Shown one piece after another: positions 43,698 through 53,118 of a stretch of DNA of 64,000 nucleotides (the stretch's first letter is position 1; every line of letters begins with the position of its first letter). The stretch is from NCBI GenBank assembly GCA_964549655.1, contig CAZJXN010000006.1, positions 1 through 64,000 of the forward strand, written 5' to 3'. The notes below the pieces were generated by a model, which saw only the letters and a list, made by a program, of their open reading frames with translations, made no database searches and was not told the DNA's origin. A program made the translations under genes and the position numbers. The stretch comes from JADJNW01 sp964549655 (GTDB lineage: Bacteria > Bacteroidota > Bacteroidia > Chitinophagales > Saprospiraceae).

Positions 43698-44744
43698 GTG
43701 ACAAAAGAGGAATTATACATTCAACGCTGTTTTGACTTGGCGCAATTAGGTGCGGGTAGTGTCTCGCCCAATCCAATGGTGGGTGCTGTGTTGGTGTATA
43801 ATGACCGGATTATCGGGGAAGGTTGGCACGGAAAATATGGAGCCGCTCACGCAGAAGTAAACGCCGTGCAAAGTGTAAAGCCGGAGGACACGCATTTGAT
43901 AAGTCAATCTACGCTCTATGTTTCGCTGGAACCTTGCTGCATTTATGGTCGAACGCCACCGTGTACCGATTTGATTTTGCAACATCACATTTCAAAAGTA
44001 GTCCTTTCGTGTTTGGATAAAACGCCTGGCGTAGCAGGAAAAAGTGTGAAGATTTTAAGGTCTAATGGCATAGAAGTTGTGATAGGCATTTTGCAAGAAA
44101 AAGGAGAATTTTTAAGTCGCTTTCGCAATCATTTTGTCACGCACGAGCGTCCGTATGTTATTTTAAAGTATGCGCAAACATTTAATGGAAAATTCGGAAT
44201 AAGTAATAAAAAATATTGGATTAGTAACAAATATACTCGAAAATTAGTACACAAATGGCGTAATGAAGTGGACGCTATTTTGATTGGAACCAACACAGCG
44301 CTCATTGATAATCCACAGTTAACCAATCGTTTGTATTTTGGTAAATCTCCTATTCGCATTGTGTTAGACCGAAATTTGACATTGCCCAAAAACCTGCATA
44401 TATTTGATAATCAACTAAAAACAATTATTGTTACAAATTCACATAACGTCGAACCTGCAACCTCCAATATAGAATATTGGTCTATTCCATTTGAACAAGA
44501 TTTTTTATCTATACTTTTAAGAACATTACACAAGCAAAAAATAACGACCTTGCTGGTGGAAGGCGGTGCTACACTTTTGCAAAGTTTCATAGACCAAAAT
44601 CTGTGGGACGAAGCACGAGTGCTGATTGGGAATCAGACATTAGACGAAGGAGTTGACGCACCGCAGCTATCGGGACGACTTATCGGACGCTATCAATTGG
44701 CGGATAATCAAATGATTCGTTATCAGAATATTCACATTCGTTAA
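43698..44744 (+). CDS. ribD: Bifunctional riboflavin enzyme RibD
   Basis: A 348-residue fusion of pyrimidine deaminase and 5-amino-6-ribosylamino-uracil reductase in riboflavin synthesis. Zinc site: HAEV (His51, Glu53), Cys80 and Cys89 in SLEPCCIYGRTPPC. The reductase half starts near 145 (RPYVILKYAQTFNGKFG) and has LVEGGATLLQSF. The start is GTG. The rest of the rib pathway is not in the window. Confidence 0.95.
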   Translation: MTKEELYIQRCFDLAQLGAGSVSPNPMVGAVLVYNDRIIGEGWHGKYGAAHAEVNAVQSVKPEDTHLISQSTLYVSLEPCCIYGRTPPCTDLILQHHISKVVLSCLDKTPGVAGKSVKILRSNGIEVVIGILQEKGEFLSRFRNHFVTHERPYVILKYAQTFNGKFGISNKKYWISNKYTRKLVHKWRNEVDAILIGTNTALIDNPQLTNRLYFGKSPIRIVLDRNLTLPKNLHIFDNQLKTIIVTNSHNVEPATSNIEYWSIPFEQDFLSILLRTLHKQKITTLLVEGGATLLQSFIDQNLWDEARVLIGNQTLDEGVDAPQLSGRLIGRYQLADNQMIRYQNIHIR

Positions 44745-44841
44745 ACTTCCATTAAAGTGGTGGTTTTGCATCATAAGCCCCTTTTTTATTTTGTTGTTAA
44801 GTCATTACTTTGCAGTCAAATTTCTAAAACAGGATTTCAGG

Positions 44842-45405
44842 ATGAAAAATATAAGCGTCGCTCTGTCAATTCTTCTATGCAGCGTGTTTTTGGTATCAAC
44901 CGTTGGAGCGCAGGAAACGACCCAAAAAGTGAACTGGCTCACGTGGGAGCAGGCAATGGAGTTGTCGAAAAAAGAGAAAAGAAAACTAGTACTCGATGTG
45001 TACACCGACTGGTGCAAGTGGTGCGAGCAAATGGACAAGGAAACATTTCAACAGCCGGGCATCGCTAAATACATGAATGAACACTACTATCCAGTGAAGT
45101 TTGATGCCGAACAAAAACAGACATTGAAGTACAAAAATAAGGAGTACAAATTTGTAAAAACAGCCCCAAATCGCGGCTACAATGAACTGGCAGCAGAATT
45201 GTTGAATGGCAAATTGAGCTATCCGTCGGTGGTATTTTTGGATGAAGATTTGAATTTAATTCAAGCAATTGCAGGCTTTCGTCCGCCGGAGGAATTTGAG
45301 CAGATTATCACTTATTTTGCGAAGGATTTCTATAGAAGTGTGCCTTGGTCGTCCTATACAAAGTCGTATAAGCCGCTGTTAATCAGCAATAAACATAAGC
45401 CGTAG
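44842..45405 (+). CDS. Exported thioredoxin-fold protein (DUF255-like)
   Basis: A 187-residue protein with a signal peptide (MKNISVALSILLCSVFLVST..GAQ) and a thioredoxin-like domain. The redox motif is WCKWC (Cys58 and Cys61), preceded by KLVLDVYTD and followed by the cis-Pro strand LSYPSVVFLDED. WCxWC motifs are typical of periplasmic disulfide reductants or thiol-disulfide interchange proteins in Bacteroidota. No DsbD-like partner is adjacent. Start chosen at the ATG before the signal peptide. Confidence 0.87.
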   Translation: MKNISVALSILLCSVFLVSTVGAQETTQKVNWLTWEQAMELSKKEKRKLVLDVYTDWCKWCEQMDKETFQQPGIAKYMNEHYYPVKFDAEQKQTLKYKNKEYKFVKTAPNRGYNELAAELLNGKLSYPSVVFLDEDLNLIQAIAGFRPPEEFEQIITYFAKDFYRSVPWSSYTKSYKPLLISNKHKP

Positions 45406-45408
45406 GGT

Positions 45409-45543
45409 TCTCCCGCAGATTTCGCAGATTCTCTTTTGTCACTTCGTTTCTAACCCTTGTCATCCTCACGATTCTGTAAACGTGACAAGTTTGTAGGAAA
45501 AATGAATGAGCGGAATAAAAAAATCTGCGGCATCTGCGGGAGA
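45409..45543. repeat. CCGCAGATTTCGCAGATT inverted pair between convergent genes
   Basis: TCTCCCGCAGATTTCGCAGATT (45409-45430) and its near-complement (45522-45543, two mismatches) flank about 90 bases. The left word recurs at 53840-53860. May act as a long-range terminator for the genes on either side. Confidence 0.6.
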
Positions 45544-45546
45544 CTA

Positions 45547-47130
45547 TCAAAACCAGCTCGTTTTCTTTCTCCGTCGAGTCGTTCCACCAACTCCCAAAAC
45601 GCCCAGCAAACCTCGCGTCAATTCTCTCGCAATCGTATTTCCAATCTGCCGTGTAGTCGGGCTATCAATGATTTCTTCCATCGTACTTTTTTCTGCTTTG
45701 ACACGTCTTTTCGGCACTGCTTTTTCGGCTTTTGCTTGCTGATTTTTTAATTCTTGCTGTTGCTCCGTATCAAAGGCTTCCTGCATTTTTTCCGTTAGAA
45801 TCTCGTGGGCACTTTCCCGATTCACCACTTCATTATATTTTCTAACCAAAGCAGAACGAGAGACAATCGTATCAATTTCAGCATCCGTCAGCACATCCAT
45901 GCGCGACTGCGGCGCGCGGAGCATGACGTGGGCAAGTGGCGTGGGTGAGCCTTTCTCATTCAAAGCGGTAAATAATGCCTCGCCAATCCCAATCTCGGTG
46001 ATGACTCGTTCTACATCATAAAACTCGGAAATTGGATAGTTTTCAGCTGCCAATTTAATCGCTTTGCGGTCTTTGGCGGTGAAGGCACGGAGGGCGTGTT
46101 GTACTTTCAGACCCAATTGCCCCAATACCGAATCTGGAATATCCGCTGGATTTTGCGTGACAAAAAATATACCAATTCCTTTGGAGCGAATGAGTCGAAT
46201 AATGGCTTCAATTTGATTCAACAACGCGCTGGAAGCCTCGTCAAATACTAAGTGCGCTTCGTCAATAAAAATGGTGAGTTTCGGTTGGTCCACGTCGCCC
46301 GCCTCTGGAAAAGTTGAATAAATCTCTGCCAACATTTGCAAAATAAACGTTGAAAATAACTTCGGACGGTCTTGAATATCGGTCAGTCGCACAATGGAAA
46401 TCATGCCCCTCCCCTTTTCATCCAACCTACATAAATCTTGCACTTCAAACGAACGCTCTCCAAAAAAAACATCTGCCCGTTGTTGTTCTAATTCTACAAT
46501 TTTACGCATCATCGTCCCGACAGAATCGGTAGAAATACGTCCATACATCGCTTCAATTTCCGCTTTTCCTTCGTTGGTCAGATATTGCAAAACCTTCCTA
46601 ATATCCTGTAAATCAAGCAGTGGCAAATTATTATCATCACAATATTTGAATACAACTGATATAATACTCGACTGCGTATCATTCAAACCCAAAATACGCG
46701 AAAATAAAACTGGACCAAATTCTGTCACCGTTGCCCGTAACCGCGCGCCTTTTTCATTCGATAAAGTCAAAAAATCTACCGAATTACCAGCAGCCGCGAA
46801 TGGCAATCCAATTTTAAGGTGTCGTTCCTCGATTTTCGCATTGCTCACACCGGGCGCAGCGATCCCGCTTAAGTCACCTTTGATGTCCATCAATAGCGAC
46901 GGAATGCCGTTTTCCGCAAAATGCTCTGCAAGAATCTGGAGGGTTTTGGTTTTACCGCCGCCCGTCGCACCCGCTATCAATCCGTGCCGATTTAATGTTT
47001 TCAAGGGAAGACGTATGGTTGCACCAGGTACACATTCGCCATCCAACATCGCGCCACCTAATTCGATGCTGTTGCCTTTGAACGTGTAGCCATTCGTCAT
47101 TTGCTCCAAAAACTGTTCTTGCTTCGACAT
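45547..47130 (-). CDS. HerA-like ATPase (DUF853)
   Basis: A 527-residue FtsK/HerA-class ATPase of the DUF853 (YjgR) family. Walker A GATGGGKT (54-61); LLMDIKGDLSGIA; Walker B with LTIFIDEAHLVFDEA; and the arginine-finger region with FVTQNPADIPDSVLGQLGLKVQHALRAF. The C-terminal 90 residues are charged, helical and end in basic TRRRKKTSWF. Predicted DNA or protein translocase; no biochemical role is firmly known. A nuclease gene precedes it by 69 bases on the same strand. Start chosen at MSKQEQF; the 18 codons before it are repeat-like DNA. Confidence 0.88.
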   Translation of the reverse strand: MSKQEQFLEQMTNGYTFKGNSIELGGAMLDGECVPGATIRLPLKTLNRHGLIAGATGGGKTKTLQILAEHFAENGIPSLLMDIKGDLSGIAAPGVSNAKIEERHLKIGLPFAAAGNSVDFLTLSNEKGARLRATVTEFGPVLFSRILGLNDTQSSIISVVFKYCDDNNLPLLDLQDIRKVLQYLTNEGKAEIEAMYGRISTDSVGTMMRKIVELEQQRADVFFGERSFEVQDLCRLDEKGRGMISIVRLTDIQDRPKLFSTFILQMLAEIYSTFPEAGDVDQPKLTIFIDEAHLVFDEASSALLNQIEAIIRLIRSKGIGIFFVTQNPADIPDSVLGQLGLKVQHALRAFTAKDRKAIKLAAENYPISEFYDVERVITEIGIGEALFTALNEKGSPTPLAHVMLRAPQSRMDVLTDAEIDTIVSRSALVRKYNEVVNRESAHEILTEKMQEAFDTEQQQELKNQQAKAEKAVPKRRVKAEKSTMEEIIDSPTTRQIGNTIARELTRGLLGVLGVGGTTRRRKKTSWF

Positions 47131-47199
47131 CTGAAAATTGGTTGATAGGTTTAAAGGTTGATGGGTTGATGGGTTGATATGCACAATTAAAGTCGTGGA

Positions 47200-48069
47200 T
47201 TACTCTTTATTCCATTTATTGACGCGAAGGTCGTGTTTTTTCTTGCTAAATTCCCATAGGTCCAGATTGAAATTTTGCTCTATGGCTTCTGGTGCAGCAT
47301 TTGGAAAAAAATCAAAACCCGTACGCTTTTCCACTTCATCTATCGAAACTGCAAATTCATACAAGGGTTCAAAACTGACAGCATTTGGAATTAAAAAACC
47401 GACACCTTTCACTTGCGGCTCCGTTACATCTAATAAAACTTTATAATATGCCGTTGGAACGGATACTTCATTTTCACCAATTGTACCCTTGGGAGCTTCA
47501 GATAAAATTGGACCTGTCACTACGTATAAGGCTTTATTCTGCTTTGCCCACGCGCGCGTGAGTTCTTCTAATTCTCGCCAGATGCCTTTGTTGAAATTTT
47601 TCGCCTGCGGACTGATGTTGCTCAATAAAAAACTATACCGCATTGCTTCTTCACTGAAAGCCATGTCCGCAGCAGGTGCGAGGTGTCCTCGGTCGTAGCC
47701 GGAATTTCTATAATCCGCCAAATCAGCAGAACCATTCTCCATGCGGTCATCCGGCAGGAATTCATCGGTGCGCTCTACCCAATTTTCATTGAGTCGGTCG
47801 GCAGTCAATTCGTACGCTACCCACTCCGCTTGTTCATGTTTTTCAGAATAAGAAAGTACAAAGTACGGATTATGAACGACTTGTCCACGCGAGCCTTCCG
47901 GCATAAAATCAAAAGATTCGACTTTAATCTCTGGATTTGATTCAGGCGTGGTCGGTTCGGTATTGCCCGTAAAGCGATTAAAAATAAATAGTAATGCACT
48001 TATGATGATTGCAAAAATACCGACTCGTACTGCCGTACCTTCTTTTTTTCTTCTGGAATATTGTGTCAT
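47200..48069 (-). CDS. Membrane-anchored DNA/RNA non-specific endonuclease
   Basis: A 289-residue beta-beta-alpha-metal nuclease. One N-terminal membrane helix (about 14-32) is followed by a Pro/Glu linker and the NUC domain. DRGH (126-129) provides the general base His129; Asn151, Asn160 and Glu167 (LSNISPQAKNFNKGIWRELEE region) complete the Serratia-nuclease-type site. Topology suggests it faces the periplasm: nutrient scavenging or defence against incoming DNA. It is upstream of, and likely co-transcribed with, the HerA-like ATPase. Confidence 0.92.
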   Translation of the reverse strand: MTQYSRRKKEGTAVRVGIFAIIISALLFIFNRFTGNTEPTTPESNPEIKVESFDFMPEGSRGQVVHNPYFVLSYSEKHEQAEWVAYELTADRLNENWVERTDEFLPDDRMENGSADLADYRNSGYDRGHLAPAADMAFSEEAMRYSFLLSNISPQAKNFNKGIWRELEELTRAWAKQNKALYVVTGPILSEAPKGTIGENEVSVPTAYYKVLLDVTEPQVKGVGFLIPNAVSFEPLYEFAVSIDEVEKRTGFDFFPNAAPEAIEQNFNLDLWEFSKKKHDLRVNKWNKE

Positions 48070-48178
48070 TTCTTGTTTACTTTCGTTAGCAAAAATAGCA
48101 AAAGAGTAGGATTTGAACGGGGAAGGTAAGTTGTTTAGTACAAAATGTTTTTAAATTTATAATAATTTGTTTCAAAAG

Positions 48179-48763
48179 ATGCTTCAAGTTGGAATCACAG
48201 GCGGAATTGGCAGCGGCAAAACGACCGTTTGTAAAATATTTGAAATACTGGGTATTCCAGTTTACTATGCAGATGAACGTGCGAAGTGGTTGATGACGAA
48301 TGATTTGAATATAATAAAAGATATTAAAAACGAATTTGGAGCAACTGCTTATAATGAAAAAGGGGAATTAAATCGGCAGTACATCGCCGAAATTGCTTTT
48401 CACAATCCTGAAAAATTACAGGCACTCAATGCGCTCGTACATCCTGCCGTTTTTGAAGATGGTAGAAATTGGCATCGTACGCAGCAAAACGTGCCCTACA
48501 CACTCAAAGAAGCTGCGCTTTTATTTGAAAGCGGAAGTTATAAAGAGTTGGACAAAATAATTGTGGTGACTGCGCCATTAGACGTTCGTATTCAACGAGT
48601 GATGGAGCGAGACCAAATTTCTCAGGAAGCTGTACAGGCTAGAATTTCAAAGCAAATGCTGGAGGAGGAAAAGATAAATCAAGCGGATTATTTGATTGTA
48701 AATGATGGCGAACAGACACTTATTGCACAAGTTCTAATAATTCATAAAAGTTTAATGCAATGA
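48179..48763 (+). CDS. coaE: Dephospho-CoA kinase
   Basis: A 194-residue P-loop kinase that phosphorylates dephospho-CoA in the last step of CoA synthesis. Walker A GGIGSGKTT near residues 8-16, ADERAKWLM (substrate), LVHPAVF, and ERDQISQEAVQARISKQM as lid. I start at MLQVGITGG; a TTG start four codons upstream is less likely. It is divergent from the nuclease gene. Confidence 0.94.
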   Translation: MLQVGITGGIGSGKTTVCKIFEILGIPVYYADERAKWLMTNDLNIIKDIKNEFGATAYNEKGELNRQYIAEIAFHNPEKLQALNALVHPAVFEDGRNWHRTQQNVPYTLKEAALLFESGSYKELDKIIVVTAPLDVRIQRVMERDQISQEAVQARISKQMLEEEKINQADYLIVNDGEQTLIAQVLIIHKSLMQ

Positions 48764-48835
48764 GTCAATGAAACGAGCGCCCCAAATCACCAATCACCAA
48801 TCACCAATAACAAATCACAATTTACCAATCCCTTT

Positions 48836-49348
48836 TCACTGCTTACTTTTTACAATACGCGTTTCTTCTTTTATAACTTTCCCTTTCAATGCCCGTTCCT
48901 CGTGTTCTTTGCGGCGCATTTCTTTGTAATAAGTGACTTGCTCTTTTACATGCAATTCTCTTTTATTTAAATTGCGATGGTAAGAAACGATGATAAACTG
49001 TGCCATATCTTCTGGGAATGTAACGCCTAACTCTTTGATAGAATGCGACAGCCGAGAGCCGCCATAAAAACCCCAATTTTCGATAATCCAACGACCAAAA
49101 CTGAAATAGAGCTTGTGTGCTGCATCTTGTTCCGATGCCATTTTAAACTTTACTTTGGATTCTGAATCAATCAGCTTGTTTAATTGTACGAATGCATCGG
49201 TAAGGTCGGCAGGAATGTACTGACCATAAAGCGTTTCTTTTTGAATGCGCTCTTTATATTCTTTTTCAAATTGTGCTTTCGTCTCCGCCGGTTGTGCCCA
49301 GGCACACACGCCAGCCATCAAAAATGCAGCAAATAGCAGCCTTTTCAT
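48836..49348 (-). CDS. Exported DUF6794-like protein
   Basis: A 170-residue protein with a signal peptide (MKRLLFAAFLMAGVCAWAQ) and a helical domain. The segment ADLTDAFVQLNKLIDSES, FGRWIIENWGFYGGSRLSHS and LGVTFPEDMAQFIIVSYHR recalls the DUF6794 family, small Bacteroidota proteins of unknown role. The last 40 residues are charged and likely coiled (KEMRRKEHEERALKG). Start set at MKRLLF for the signal peptide. No partner is evident. Confidence 0.7.
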   Translation of the reverse strand: MKRLLFAAFLMAGVCAWAQPAETKAQFEKEYKERIQKETLYGQYIPADLTDAFVQLNKLIDSESKVKFKMASEQDAAHKLYFSFGRWIIENWGFYGGSRLSHSIKELGVTFPEDMAQFIIVSYHRNLNKRELHVKEQVTYYKEMRRKEHEERALKGKVIKEETRIVKSKQ

Positions 49349-49592
49349 ATTGTTATTTGTTTTCCTTCCAAGTGACAAACAGCTTTTACAATAGAAATAT
49401 TGCAGATGCACTTAGGAATTTCTTCCGCAGGTTTTCTCACAGATTATTGCTCTTTTAGCATAATTGGAACGCGGATGACGCAGATTTAGCGAATTTTCGC
49501 GGATAGCTTGTAAATTACAAACTCCAGGAGTTAGATGTAAGGAGCGCAAAGGCAAAACCTCGGAAAAAAATCTGCGAAATCCGCTGGAGACC

Positions 49593-50660
49593 TCACCACC
49601 GAATGAGCGCCGACCCCCACGTAAATCCACTCCCAAACGCCGCCAGACATACCAAATCCCCGTCCTTCACTGCCCCTGCTTCCCACGCTTCACACAGTGC
49701 AATTGGGATGGAAGCGGCAGTCGTATTGCCATAACGCTGGATGTTGTTCCAAACTTGGTCGTCGCGGAGTTGCATTTTCTGCTGTACGAATTGGCTGATG
49801 CGCAAATTCGCTTGATGCGGGATGAACATATCAATATCGGAAGGTTTTAGACCTACTTTATTTAGTGCTTCCATCATTACTTCTGGGAATTTTTGCACTG
49901 CCAGTTTGAACACAAATTGCCCTTCCATATTCGGGAAAATCATGCCTTCTTCTATCATGTGTTCATTTACAAACATTTCTCCATATTCCGCGTCGGAATA
50001 ACCAAAATCTGTGGTTTCGCCCGCTGTTTTGGCGTGGTAGCCGCCGTGTGCGCCCGGATTTATAAATGACAATTTCTCAGCATATGTACCGTCAGAATGT
50101 AAGTGTGTAGTAAGGATTCCTTTATTTTCTTCTTCCGTCGGTTGAATGACGACTGCGCCTGCGCCATCTCCAAAAATCACGGTCACATTTCGTCCGCGCG
50201 TACTGAAGTCCAAACCCATCGAGTGCATTTCCGCGCCCACGAGCAGCACGTTTTTATACATTCCGGTTTTTACAAATTGGTCAGCAATAGATAAACCGTA
50301 GATGAATCCCGAACATTGATTTCGAATGTCGAGCGCGCCTATTTCGGTTTTGGTAATACCCATTTCGCGTTGCAAAAGCACACCACAACCGGGAAAATAA
50401 TAATCGGGACTCAACGTAGCAAATATGATAAAGTCAACGTCTTCTTTTTGAATACCAGCGCGTTGGATAGCGATTTCTGCGGCGCGTACGCCCATTGTGG
50501 TCGTTGTTTCTTCGTGTTTCACGCCGTATCGCCGTTCTTTGATGCCCGTTCGCTCCTGTATCCATTCGTCTGTGGTGTCCATTACTTTTATCAAGTCGTT
50601 GTTAGAGACGACTTTTTCCGGCACATAATAGCCGATACCGCCAATTTTGGAGTGTAGCAT
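49593..50660 (-). CDS. fabH: Beta-ketoacyl-ACP synthase III
   Basis: A 355-residue ketosynthase that condenses an acyl-CoA with malonyl-ACP. The catalytic triad is complete: Cys116 in RNQCSGFIYG, His282 in IPHQANLR, Asn312 in RYGNTTAASI. GFTWGSALIRW at the C-terminus is typical. Insertions around 200-230 make it longer than E. coli FabH (317), as in other Bacteroidota FabH-like proteins, so a role in branched or specialised acyl starters is possible. It stands apart from fabD. Confidence 0.92.
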   Translation of the reverse strand: MLHSKIGGIGYYVPEKVVSNNDLIKVMDTTDEWIQERTGIKERRYGVKHEETTTTMGVRAAEIAIQRAGIQKEDVDFIIFATLSPDYYFPGCGVLLQREMGITKTEIGALDIRNQCSGFIYGLSIADQFVKTGMYKNVLLVGAEMHSMGLDFSTRGRNVTVIFGDGAGAVVIQPTEEENKGILTTHLHSDGTYAEKLSFINPGAHGGYHAKTAGETTDFGYSDAEYGEMFVNEHMIEEGMIFPNMEGQFVFKLAVQKFPEVMMEALNKVGLKPSDIDMFIPHQANLRISQFVQQKMQLRDDQVWNNIQRYGNTTAASIPIALCEAWEAGAVKDGDLVCLAAFGSGFTWGSALIRW

Positions 50661-51019
50661 GAATCAATAATTTTTATAAACGATTTGAGAATTTTATGCA
50701 GTAATATTAAAATATATTTAAACCTATAAATGAGTAACTTACAAAATAATAACCGCTATTTTCACAGCTCTATTTATCCATACCATTATTTTAATATTTT
50801 TACAAGTCGCCATTTGCCAAATAGTCTCGCAAAGATATATCTTTGTTTATATTTCAGCTACAAAAACGCCATACAATCGCCTAACACGCATTTGACACGC
50901 TTTATCCAATTATGTTGCCGAAACGTTTTGAATAAGATTTATTAATTTTTTGAAAGTTAGTAAATCTATGTTGATAAATATATTTATCTCTTTCTTTATA
51001 TTTTATAAATTATTAAAAA
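50661..51019. other. Divergent intergenic region with a consensus promoter
   Basis: AT-rich spacer between fabH and the LuxR-type regulator. Apart from the promoter at 50814-50845 and the 14-bp palindrome AAAGATATATCTTT (50831-50844) that overlaps it, I see nothing. A 71-codon open frame here looks random. Confidence 0.5.
50814..50845 (+). promoter_or_regulatory. Candidate promoter of the LuxR-type regulator
   Basis: TTG (50814-50816), 21 bases, TATCTTTG (50838-50845), matching TTG-N19/21-TAnnTTTG. It lies 175 bases before the start codon, giving a long leader. The palindrome AAAGATATATCTTT covers the -7 box and could be an operator. Confidence 0.5.
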
Positions 51020-51652
51020 ATGGAGCTTATTCAATTAGGCATTGTAGAAGATGAACCCTTGGTACTGGAGACATTGGAAGCCTTTTTCAATAAACAACTC
51101 GACATCAAGGTAGCACTTACTGCCACTTCAATGGAGGTTTTTTTAAAAAATTTGAACAGTGGTACACCCTTGGATATGGTTTTGTTAGATATTAACTTGC
51201 CGGGAATGTCAGGTTTGGATGGCATTCGTTACATAAAAGAAGAGCGACCGGATGTGGAGATTTTGATGCTCACGGCTTCGGATGATTCTGAAAAAGTTTT
51301 TAAAGCGCTCTGTGCAGGCGCTGTTTCTTACATTTCCAAACGAACGGAGTTGCCGACGATTAAAGATGCATTGGTCACAGTGCATCGGGGCGGGGCGTAT
51401 ATGTCTCCTGCAATTGCCCGGCGGGTGATTGAATATTTTGCCCCAAAAAAAACAGAAGATGAGGACCCACTCACGCCGCGTCAATTGCAGATTTCGCAAG
51501 GGTTGATTGATGGCTTGAGCTATAAAATGATTGGCGACCGCCTCAATATTTCGGTGGAAACAGTACGCGACCATATCAAGAAAATTTATAAAAAACTGCA
51601 AATTAATAGCAAAACGGAGCTGATTAAGAAGCGGAGGAGCGAGGGGTTTTAG
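51020..51652 (+). CDS. NarL/FixJ-type response regulator
   Basis: A 210-residue regulator with an N-terminal receiver (acidic pair in IVEDEP, Asp57 in MVLLDINLPG, Lys near 109 in AVSYISKR) and a C-terminal LuxR helix-turn-helix (LTPRQLQISQGLIDGLSYKM, NISVETVRDHIKKIYKKL). No kinase is adjacent, so it is an orphan here. All phosphorylation residues are intact. Confidence 0.92.
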   Translation: MELIQLGIVEDEPLVLETLEAFFNKQLDIKVALTATSMEVFLKNLNSGTPLDMVLLDINLPGMSGLDGIRYIKEERPDVEILMLTASDDSEKVFKALCAGAVSYISKRTELPTIKDALVTVHRGGAYMSPAIARRVIEYFAPKKTEDEDPLTPRQLQISQGLIDGLSYKMIGDRLNISVETVRDHIKKIYKKLQINSKTELIKKRRSEGF

Positions 51653-51664
51653 TCAGAATATTTT

Positions 51665-51712
51665 GATATTTTGATATTTTGATATTTTGATATTTTGATA
51701 TTTTGATATTTT
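51665..51712. repeat. Octamer microsatellite (GATATTTT)6
   Basis: Six perfect copies of GATATTTT and a partial copy on each side, from 13 bases after the response regulator stop to 38 bases before the aroC start. Perfect short units like these can change number by slippage. Confidence 0.9.
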
Positions 51713-51750
51713 ATTAAATACATTAATTTAATTATAACTATAAATTCAGT

Positions 51751-52830
51751 ATGCCCGGTAATTCTTTTGGTCAATTGTTTAAAATTAGCACGTTTGGCGA
51801 ATCGCACGGTACGGCTATCGGGGTCGTGATAGACGGTTGTCCGGCAGGACTTTCCATTGACGAAACCTTCATTCAACACGAGCTGGATCGCCGCCGACCG
51901 GGTCAATCCAGCATTGTCACCCAGCGCAAAGAAGACGATACGGTGCGCATTTTATCAGGTGTTTTTGAAGGAAAAAGTACAGGCGTGCCGATTGCAATGG
52001 TGATTTATAATGCCGACCAACGCTCGGGCGATTATAGTCATATTGCTGATAAATTTCGTCCTTCTCATGCAGATTTTACTTATTTTGCTAAATATGGCAT
52101 TCGGGATTATCGAGGTGGCGGGCGCTCCTCGGCACGAGAAACGGCGGCGCGGGTGGCAGCAGGCGCGATTGCTAAATTATTATTACAAACACAAAATATT
52201 CAGATTCATGCGTATGTGAGTCAGGTGGGACATTTGAAAGTAGAAAAAAGTTACCAAGAACTCAATTTTGCCAATATTGAAGCGACCGACGTGCGCTGCC
52301 CGGATTTGGAAATGGCAGAGGAAATGATTACGTTGATTAAAGCCGTGCGCAAAGACGGAGACACGATTGGTGGGATTGTGACGGGCGTGATTCAGGGCTG
52401 TCCGGTGGGATTGGGCGAGCCAGTTTTCGACCGTTTGCACGCAGAATTGGCGAAAGCAATGATGAGTATCAATGCGACGAAAGGCTTTGAATATGGCTCT
52501 GGTTTTGATGGTGTCACACTTCGCGGCTCTCAGCATAATGATGTATTTTATAATGAAAATAATGTAATAAAAACGCGCACTAATCACTCCGGTGGTATTC
52601 AGGGTGGCATTTCTAATGGCATGGATATTCCATTTCGAGTCGCTTTTAAACCAGTGGCAACGATTATTCCAGCACAAGAATCAGTAAATGAAGCGGGCGA
52701 ATCGGTAACGGTAGCAGGTCGGGGGCGACATGACCCCTGCGTACTCCCGCGCGCCGTGCCGATTGTGGAAGCAATGGCAGCACTGGTGCTGGCGGATCAC
52801 TGGCTGCGACAGCGGATGTCGAAGTTGTAA
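51751..52830 (+). CDS. aroC: Chorismate synthase
   Basis: A 359-residue FMN-dependent enzyme making chorismate from EPSP. The three signatures are present: GESHGTAIGVVIDGCPAG at the N-terminus, RGGGRSSARETAARVAAGA (near 126-144), and RGRHDPCVLPRAVPIVEAM near the C-terminus. FGESHG and the paired His residues are intact. A microsatellite lies in its leader. It is followed by a small conserved gene after 13 bases. Confidence 0.96.
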   Translation: MPGNSFGQLFKISTFGESHGTAIGVVIDGCPAGLSIDETFIQHELDRRRPGQSSIVTQRKEDDTVRILSGVFEGKSTGVPIAMVIYNADQRSGDYSHIADKFRPSHADFTYFAKYGIRDYRGGGRSSARETAARVAAGAIAKLLLQTQNIQIHAYVSQVGHLKVEKSYQELNFANIEATDVRCPDLEMAEEMITLIKAVRKDGDTIGGIVTGVIQGCPVGLGEPVFDRLHAELAKAMMSINATKGFEYGSGFDGVTLRGSQHNDVFYNENNVIKTRTNHSGGIQGGISNGMDIPFRVAFKPVATIIPAQESVNEAGESVTVAGRGRHDPCVLPRAVPIVEAMAALVLADHWLRQRMSKL

Positions 52831-52843
52831 AAAAACAAAACGT

Positions 52844-53098
52844 ATGACGCTCCATGAAATCATTTTAAATATTCCCAAAGGTTATTCAGAAGTGTATCAC
52901 AATCAGCGAAAATATAGTGTGGTGCGGACGGATTTTACAGATGGAAAGAGTCTAAAAGTATTGGCAGAAGAGTTAGGCGGAACCGATTTTATAAGTTTTA
53001 ATTATTATATTACAACTAAAGACGCACATTTAAAACCTTGTGAAATGCCGGAGCAGAAAGTGGTGGATTTTTTATTACGCAGCACAATCATCCTATAA
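52844..53098 (+). CDS. Small conserved protein of unknown function
   Basis: An 84-residue soluble protein. It reads as a compact alpha/beta domain: MTLHEIILNIPKGYSEV, a YSVVRTDFTDGKSLKVLAEE strand-helix, DFISFNYYIT, then LKPCEMPEQKVVDFLLR. I recall similar short proteins in Bacteroidota, sometimes mislabelled as methionine sulfoxide reductase; no catalytic residue supports that. It lies 13 bases after aroC, so is likely co-transcribed. The ATG is the only sensible start, as the upstream frame overlaps aroC. Confidence 0.75.
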   Translation: MTLHEIILNIPKGYSEVYHNQRKYSVVRTDFTDGKSLKVLAEELGGTDFISFNYYITTKDAHLKPCEMPEQKVVDFLLRSTIIL

Positions 53099-53118
53099 AT
53101 TCAATCACTAATCACCTA

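Noticed and set aside
50730..50945. 71-codon open frame between fabH and the response regulator
   Set aside because: AT-rich random composition, no homology pattern, overlaps the candidate promoter.
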